DNA from: Methanobrevibacter sp. | Lineage (GTDB): Archaea > Methanobacteriota > Methanobacteria > Methanobacteriales > Methanobacteriaceae | NCBI GenBank assembly: GCA_017407115.1 | Contig: JAFQXD010000060.1 | Span: 1 to 64,000 of the forward strand | Reading direction: 5' to 3' | DNA length: 64,000 nt | In this document: piece by piece, positions 62,355 through 64,000 of the stretch | Numbering within the stretch: the first letter of the stretch is position 1 | Layout of the letters: the number at the start of each line of letters is the position of its first letter | Translations under genes and position numbers: made by a program | Notes under the pieces: model-generated | Databases searched by the model: none | What the model was told of the DNA's origin: nothing | The model's input: only the letters and a program-made list of their open reading frames with translations

Positions 62355-63608
62355 ATGAAAATTGATGATAATAACATAATCGAGATAACAGATGAGCTTT
62401 CAGATGAATTTGAAGTGGCGAAAGTCTTAAGGCAATACCCGAAAGACACTGTCATTGTTAGGAATGTAAAAGGTTTTGACATGCCGGTTATTTCCGGAAT
62501 TTGCAATACCAGGGATAAAATAGCCAAATCCATCAATTGTGAAGTGAGTGAGATTACAGAAAAAATCATTGAAGCAATGGAAAAACCAGTTAAAGTAGAT
62601 AAATTCACTGATTTTTCAGATTATGAAACTAGTGAAGTTGACTTGGGAAAAATACCAATTTTAACTCACTATAAAAGAGATGGCGGAGCTTATATCACTG
62701 CAGGCGTTGTATTTGCACGTGACCCTGAAACAGGTATTCAAAACGCATCTATTCACAGAATGATGGTTTTGGATAACAAAAGACTGGTCATCAGGATAGT
62801 TCCAAGAAATCTTTACACCTATTTCCAAAGGGCTCAAAAGTTAGGTCAGGATTTGGATATTGCAATAGCCATTGGAATGGATCCTGCGATTTTACTTGCA
62901 AGCACAACTTCAATTCCAATCGATTATGATGAAATGGATGTGGCCAATGCATTTAAAGACGGTAATCTTGAACTGATCAAATGCGGCGATTTGAACGTTC
63001 CTCAGGCAGACATAATTCTCGAAGGTAAGATTTCCGTAACAGAAACAGTTGCTGAAGGACCTTTCGTTGATTTGACCGATACCTATGACATCATTCGTGA
63101 CCAGCCGATAATCAACCTGGAAACCATGCACATTAAAAAGGATGCGGTTTATCATGCAATTATCCCAGCAGGATTTGAACATAAGCTATTACAAGGCCTT
63201 CCACAAGAGCCAAGAATATTTAAAGCTGTCAAAAATGCAGTTCCTACAGTTGAAAATGTTGTTTTGACAGAAGGAGGATGTTGCTGGTTGCATGCAGTTG
63301 TATCCATTAGAAAACAGACTGAAGGGGATGGAAAAAATGCCATTATGGCGGCATTGTCCGCTCACCCGTCACTCAAACATTGTGTTGTAGTCGACACAGA
63401 CGTCAATGTGTTTGATGCCGAGGATGTTGAATATGCAATATCTACACGTGTGAAAGGTGATAGGGATATCATGATAGTCCCTAATGTACGCGGTTCTTCA
63501 CTTGACCCTGTGGCTGAAAGTGATGGAACAACTACAAAAATAGGTGTGGATGCAACCAAATCACTAAAAACCTTAGAAAAATTCGAAAGAGTAAGTTTTG
63601 GAGAATAA
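62355..63608 (+). CDS. UbiD-family decarboxylase, probably anhydromevalonate phosphate decarboxylase
   Basis: 417 aa. UbiD-type motifs include [25 protein letters not shown], the metal/prenyl-FMN ligand region [13 protein letters not shown], and [20 protein letters not shown]. UbiD enzymes need prenylated FMN made by a UbiX partner, which is not in this window. In most archaea a short UbiD homologue decarboxylates trans-anhydromevalonate 5-phosphate to isopentenyl phosphate in the archaeal mevalonate pathway. The length and absence of a ubiquinone pathway make this the best guess; other UbiD substrates remain possible. GTGAT precedes the ATG; coupled to purE. Confidence 0.8.
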   Translation: MKIDDNNIIEITDELSDEFEVAKVLRQYPKDTVIVRNVKGFDMPVISGICNTRDKIAKSINCEVSEITEKIIEAMEKPVKVDKFTDFSDYETSEVDLGKIPILTHYKRDGGAYITAGVVFARDPETGIQNASIHRMMVLDNKRLVIRIVPRNLYTYFQRAQKLGQDLDIAIAIGMDPAILLASTTSIPIDYDEMDVANAFKDGNLELIKCGDLNVPQADIILEGKISVTETVAEGPFVDLTDTYDIIRDQPIINLETMHIKKDAVYHAIIPAGFEHKLLQGLPQEPRIFKAVKNAVPTVENVVLTEGGCCWLHAVVSIRKQTEGDGKNAIMAALSAHPSLKHCVVVDTDVNVFDAEDVEYAISTRVKGDRDIMIVPNVRGSSLDPVAESDGTTTKIGVDATKSLKTLEKFERVSFGE

Positions 63609-63707
63609 AACTACTCTTATATTTTTATATTTAAAATAACCATCACTTTAACTAACAATAAAGCTTTCCAGTATTTTTCATGCCGTAATATTCACTTAAT
63701 CTTTGAA

Positions 63708-64000
63708 TTAAATAGTGTACAGGTTGCCGTAATTATAAAGTTTAATGTCATCCGGAACTTTATAGATAATATTTTTTGTATCGAAAATAACTGGATTTTT
63801 CATTTTTTTGCTGATTAACTCATAATCCGGATGTTTGAATTCATTGTGGTCGCATAAAATAAGTATTAGGTCAGCGCCATCAATGGCATCGGCAAAACAT
63901 ACAAGGTTGTCTCTTTCAATGTGAGGGTCATGAATTGCGATTTCGTATCCGTCCCCTTCAAGTTCAGCTATTATTTCATAGGCAGGGCTTTCCCTGTCGT
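63708..64000 (-). CDS. UDP-sugar dehydrogenase (UDP-ManNAc type), C-terminal end only
   Basis: The last 97 codons of a minus-strand gene, with its 5' part beyond the window edge; stop TAA at 63708-63710. The reading is DRESPAYEIIAELEGDG, AIHDPHIERDN, ADLILILCDHNEF, then KNPVIFDTKN. This is the UDP-binding C-terminal domain of the UDP-glucose/GDP-mannose dehydrogenase family. D-R-E-S-P-A and DPH point to the UDP-N-acetylmannosamine dehydrogenase branch. A role in surface glycan or pseudomurein uronic acid supply is inference. Confidence 0.75.
   Translation of the reverse strand, partial: DRESPAYEIIAELEGDGYEIAIHDPHIERDNLVCFADAIDGADLILILCDHNEFKHPDYELISKKMKNPVIFDTKNIIYKVPDDIKLYNYGNLYTI

Overview
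The window is an AT-rich archaeal sequence, most likely from a Methanobrevibacter-type member of the Methanobacteriales. The pointers are a methanogenesis marker protein 11 homologue, archaeal TATA-box promoters, GGAG/GGTGAT ribosome binding sites, a tandem PurE fusion, a UbiD-type decarboxylase of the kind used in the archaeal mevalonate route, and about 47 kb of huge Asn/Gly/Thr-rich 'adhesin-like' surface proteins typical of gut and rumen Methanobrevibacter. The genus is inferred; no rRNA gene is present to settle it.

Region 1 (1-50622) is a surface-protein island. It holds seven very large secreted proteins: a 5'-truncated one at the left edge, then proteins of 2379, 1793 (minus strand), 2896, 4523, 1261 and 1311 aa. 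They are built from the same parts: a signal peptide, right-handed beta-helix modules that open with an (I/V)(Y/F)V-G-D-G motif and often close with N(Y/F)WG, strings of Ig-like domains, and a lysine-rich final domain. Four of them end in a near-identical 197-199-codon cassette. Two (minus-strand 1793 aa and plus-strand 1311 aa) carry a complete papain-type (C1) cysteine peptidase between the beta-helix and the Ig-like tail. Several share an A/T-CGTTATAAATTATTAA-like element placed about 25 nt after a TATA box, and most end in a hairpin terminator whose stem includes the TAG stop codon. A short two-gene housekeeping unit, thiL-amrS, interrupts the island at 40785-42570.

Region 2 (50623-64000) is mostly housekeeping. 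A DUF2264 protein (minus) diverges from leuC-leuD-leuB, followed by a 40-aa membrane peptide, ribH and the methanogenesis marker 11 gene, all on the plus strand. A membrane GT2 glycosyltransferase with an extracytoplasmic tail (minus) lies next to a Tex-type S1 RNA-binding protein (plus), whose stop overlaps that of a minus-strand wHTH/small-protein pair resembling a toxin-antitoxin module. Then come a tandem PurE and a UbiD-family decarboxylase (plus). The right edge cuts the C-terminal end of a UDP-sugar (UDP-ManNAc type) dehydrogenase on the minus strand.

The most notable points are the modular, apparently recombining adhesin family with shared start and stop signals, the two peptidase-bearing surface proteins, the exact 537-bp internal tandem repeats in the 4523-aa protein, and a possible double-psi beta-barrel fused to the glycosyltransferase.
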